From contig VXAI01000191.1 of NCBI GenBank assembly GCA_013399305.1, positions 579,191 through 643,190 on the forward strand: DNA of 64,000 nt, read 5' to 3'. The position numbers and the translations under genes are program-made. The notes under the pieces are model-generated. The model had not been told where the DNA came from, did not search any database, and saw only the letters and a list, made by a program, of their open reading frames with translations. This document shows positions 60,990 to 64,000 of the stretch, piece after piece; the stretch's first letter is position 1; the number at the start of each line of letters is the position of its first letter. The stretch is from Rostratula benghalensis. Its lineage: Eukaryota; Chordata; Aves; Charadriiformes; Rostratulidae.

Positions 60990-63635
60990 GGATGTTCTAA
61001 AGTTAATGGGACAAACAAATAGAAACAAAGATAAATTATTTGCTTTCACTAATCCATATTTTTAAAAGAAAAGCTAGCTAAAAGTATCAGAGTAAGATAG
61101 GATATTTTTCCTAGTTTTCCAATAAATTTTACACTTCCTTCCTGTTCCGGATACAGGTTTTTTTTTCTGTGTGTTTTGTAGCAAAGCCTTGCTACAATTC
61201 TTGCAATTGTGCTTAGCCTAGTGCAGAGATTAAATGAGGTTGTAAAATGACATCTCTGTTAAAGGACATATTTTAGTTTGCTGGACTCTCAACCACATTA
61301 CTGAATATGAGGCCCATCCTGGGGCCCACAGGACCGCCTAAAGTAACAGATACGTGGAATTGTATTGTGAGTGAAGAGCAGCAATGGAAAAAAGCAGTGG
61401 GGACATCATGGAGATCTTAGTCATTCTGGGCATTCACAGAGTCTTGTAAAATGTACCTGGTTATTTTCTATGGTACAAATGTACCATATGTGAATACTGA
61501 ACATATAATACAAGCACTTCACCATGTGTAAACAATTATTTCTTTCCTATTGCTCTGCTTGTTTGTCTTATTAACATTAGCCTTGCACCCTTCCTTTCTC
61601 CAGCTGTGGGTGGCTATGGATATACTGAGAACCCACTGGCTGACTTACAGCCAAGTTGAATTGTGCTACTTTACTGTATCATTGCCAGTGATTGAGAAGT
61701 TGTTCTGGATGATCTTAATTCAGTGGAAGCTATGCTGTGGTCTTCAGTAAACTTTATATCATACTTTTTAAAGTTTTGGAGGCAAAGAGACATTATATCA
61801 AGTCATCATTTGCTAGCCTTTGTTTGCTGCATAATCAAAGTAGTGATTGATATATAGCTTAACCCTCCTTCTTTATAATTTTTTAATCCTCTGTTACATA
61901 TTAAATGTGTTCAAAGGAAAAATCACATGCGTTTTTTGAACCACTGACTTTGATAACACTTCTTTTACTTCCAAGCTGTTATTTAGCATCTGTTGTGGGA
62001 AAGAACACACACATTCCTAGATATTTTTCATGGTCTAAAGACTTTAAGATACAAGAAAGAGTGACTGTACTCATATTAATTTTTCTGCCGTAATGCAAAT
62101 CAGGAATGATGTGTGCTGGCTGGAGCTGAACTAATAATCAGTAGAAAATAATGTATTCAGTGAATTCTGTTTCTCTGTTCCCCATTGTTCATGGCCATAT
62201 CGTGGCTTTTTTTCTGAAATAAATGAGCTATTCTGAATTATTTACTACAGTCTACTTTAGGTAGGTTTTTGGCTGCGTGCCTCTAGATGCATGTTTGCAT
62301 ATGTGACTACAGAAGCTGTAAGCTGTACAGGAAGGCAGCTGTGCCTTTCAAGAACGCCATAATTCGTGCTTATTTTATAATAGAAACTATGCTTGGGTTT
62401 AGACACTGCCACACAAAGCAGTGCAGAACCTAAACATTGGATAACCCAAACCAGGGCAGAATCATAAAGCCAAATAATTTTTTTAAAAATCCTGGACAGA
62501 ATTAGGTGAACAACAGTATTCATGACGGGAGGACATGAACGAGGTGATGTCCACACTAGACAGCAAAATGTGCTGAAGAAAATTAAAAAACCAAAACTTA
62601 AAAGACCTGTTCTCTGACACCTTCCTGCAGTAAATGCCCTGTTGATCTTTAAGACCCTCGGAGGGTTGTGTCGCTCTTTTCTGTTAAAATAGAGACAGAG
62701 AGAGAAGAAAAGAAGAATAGTAGCATATGCCTGCTATAAAATAAAATATCCATAAAAAGGAAGGGCATCCTTCAGCATTAGGGTTTTAAACCCATCTTTC
62801 CCTCTCATGTGCATCCATAAGAGACAAGGACAGAGATGTTTTGTAGAACAAGTCAGATGCTATGTCTTTATTGTGAAAGTAAATATCAACTCCTTGAATA
62901 TAATGCAAAGTGGAGAATTTTAATGGAAGATATTATCGGACATACATTGAAACACTGACTAAAGACTAAGGTAATGGTTGTAGAATTTTTTCTGTCTACA
63001 GTCCTAATCAAAAACCCCTCTCAGATAAAAAAAAAAAAGTCACATTTACATAGAAATCACTAGCAGGTACTCACTGACACAGAAACTGTCTTGCAAGCTT
63101 ACACCAGCCAAGCGAGCTGAGCTAACTTGGCAGCATAAGGGAAGGTATAATACTGTGTAAGTGTGTGTGGGAGGCTAGAGAGGAGAAAAAAAAAAAAAGC
63201 GTAGGAGGAGGTGAGTCTGTTATTTTGCATTTGGTATGAAAAAGGTTTCTATTCTGTCACTGGCTCTTTAGTACTGTAGTAAGTGTGGGGCAGGGATTAT
63301 CTCTCGCTGTCCATAGGCTGTTCTGAACAACAAATAAACCTATGTTTAGTAGACACTGCTTTCCCTTTCCACTGAGGATCTGTGAACCAAAGTCATCTGT
63401 GCCAAAATGAAAACCTGTTTCCTCAGATTGACACTAGACCTTTTATATTTATTCAGCTGTCAGAATTTATCCTCATTCTTTAAAGAGGGGAAGGACCCTG
63501 GGAGCTTCTGAATTGTTAAAGCTGAGGGTCATGCTCTGAAGTCTCATGACTTTATTATAAAGGGCATTTTTTATATCTGAAAGGGATTGACCAAAATATT
63601 ACTGGGTTAAGACACAGCTTGTATAAAGACTGTGA
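60990..63635. other. Unique AT-rich noncoding DNA
   Basis: No gene or transposon is recognised. Frames of 66, 62 and 99 codons (61550-61750, 61905-62093, 62257-62556) have no domain. A-runs occur at about 63027-63038 and 63187-63199. Confidence 0.65.
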
Positions 63636-63638
63636 GGT

Positions 63639-63778
63639 CAGCTTCTGCTCTGAATTATGCCGGTGTAAATCTGGGATAATTTCATTACAATCAGTGGAGT
63701 CAATCCAGGAGCATAATTATCCTGTTGTTTTCAGTCATGTGATGCCTATGGAAAACAATGGGAATTATGTGCATAAGC
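63639..63778. repeat. Remnant of old palindromic amniote repeat
   Basis: GCTTCTGCTCTGAATTATGCCGG is followed by TGTAAATCTGGGATAATTTC and CAGTGGAGTCAATCC. These match a widespread sauropsid repeat in which 'ccggtgtaaatctggagtaactccattg' runs into its own inverted copy. The next 60 bases (ATGCCTATGGAAAACAATGGGAA, then TATGTGCATAAGC) resemble a second unit of the same kind ('...tcaatgggagttatgtgcctaa'). It is heavily mutated. The family assignment is from memory. Confidence 0.4.
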
Positions 63779-63779
63779 A

Positions 63780-64000
63780 ACATGGAGACTGAGTTCTGAG
63801 TAGGTAACTGTTTTCAACCCTGATATTTAACTTGGCAAACATAAGAAATGGATATGATAAAATAGAAATAGATACAATGCCACAGAAAAATATGAATATG
63901 TGTATATATATATATAGCACGTCAGAAAATCAGACACTCAGCAAAGAGCTATTCTGACGACAAATTTCCAGTTTGTTTATTTTGTGGGGTTTTTTCCCAC
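63780..64000. other. Unique noncoding DNA to window end
   Basis: Contains a short TA tract at about 63902-63916. I see no gene, and nothing appears to run off the end of the window. Confidence 0.6.

Noticed and set aside
1..64000. Prokaryotic-type systems, CRISPR arrays, tRNA/rRNA genes, endogenous retroviruses, mitochondrial insertions
   Set aside because: I looked for repeat-spacer patterns, tRNA T-loop boxes (GGTTCRANNCC), LTR pairs and recognisable retroviral or mitochondrial gene pieces by eye and found none.

Overview
This window looks like nuclear DNA from a bird, or at least a close sauropsid. The main evidence is a set of CR1 (chicken repeat 1) LINE retrotransposon fragments. They carry the diagnostic 3' ends (GGTTGGA..., CCCTTCCAACC..., ending in ATTCTATGATTCTATG or ATTCT repeats) and broken ORF2 reading frames with the CR1 C-terminal signature [19 protein letters not shown]. 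The DNA is AT-rich and CpG-poor, has a low repeat load, has no recognisable endogenous retrovirus, and contains small remnants of very old amniote repeats (L3/CR1-like, MIR-like and palindromic). I see no bacterial features: no operons, ribosome binding sites, tRNA or rRNA genes, or CRISPR arrays.

No protein-coding gene can be supported. The long open frames are either antisense or sense shadows of CR1 copies (22.3-23.0 kb, 54.1-54.8 kb, 4.4-4.7 kb), or are of the length expected by chance in 64 kb of AT-rich DNA. The window is best read as intergenic or deep intronic sequence. Two places look mildly exon-like and deserve an RNA check: 37.4-38.3 kb on the + strand and 60.8-61.0 kb on the - strand. 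A CpG-rich patch at 0.9-1.17 kb could be a small regulatory element.

Layout: 0-4 kb is unique sequence with a CpG-rich patch and one old palindromic repeat. A minus-strand CR1 with an 82-base G-free stretch lies at 4.26-4.76 kb. Unique sequence follows, with a perfect 15-bp hairpin at 5.84 kb. At 8.17-8.86 kb is a rearranged CR1: endonuclease fragment (+), RT/C-terminal fragment (-), then 3' end (+). From 10 to 19 kb there is unique sequence with candidate conserved blocks, a (GATA)n microsatellite, a small CR1 tail and a MIR-like remnant. An old L3/CR1-type LINE, a MIR-like remnant and a CR1 tail lie at 22.2-23.4 kb. From 23.4 to 53.0 kb I recognise no CR1 at all. At 53.0-55.4 kb is a CR1 cluster: a plus-strand copy with an expanded TTCTA tail, facing a long minus-strand copy that is itself interrupted by a ~90-bp CR1 tail of another type. 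From 55.4 kb to the end is unique DNA with homopolymer and tetranucleotide tracts and an old palindromic repeat at 63.65 kb.

I found no candidate for a previously undescribed biological system. The most informative structures are the inverted composite CR1 and the nested CR1. Repeat family names come from remembered consensus features, not a database search.
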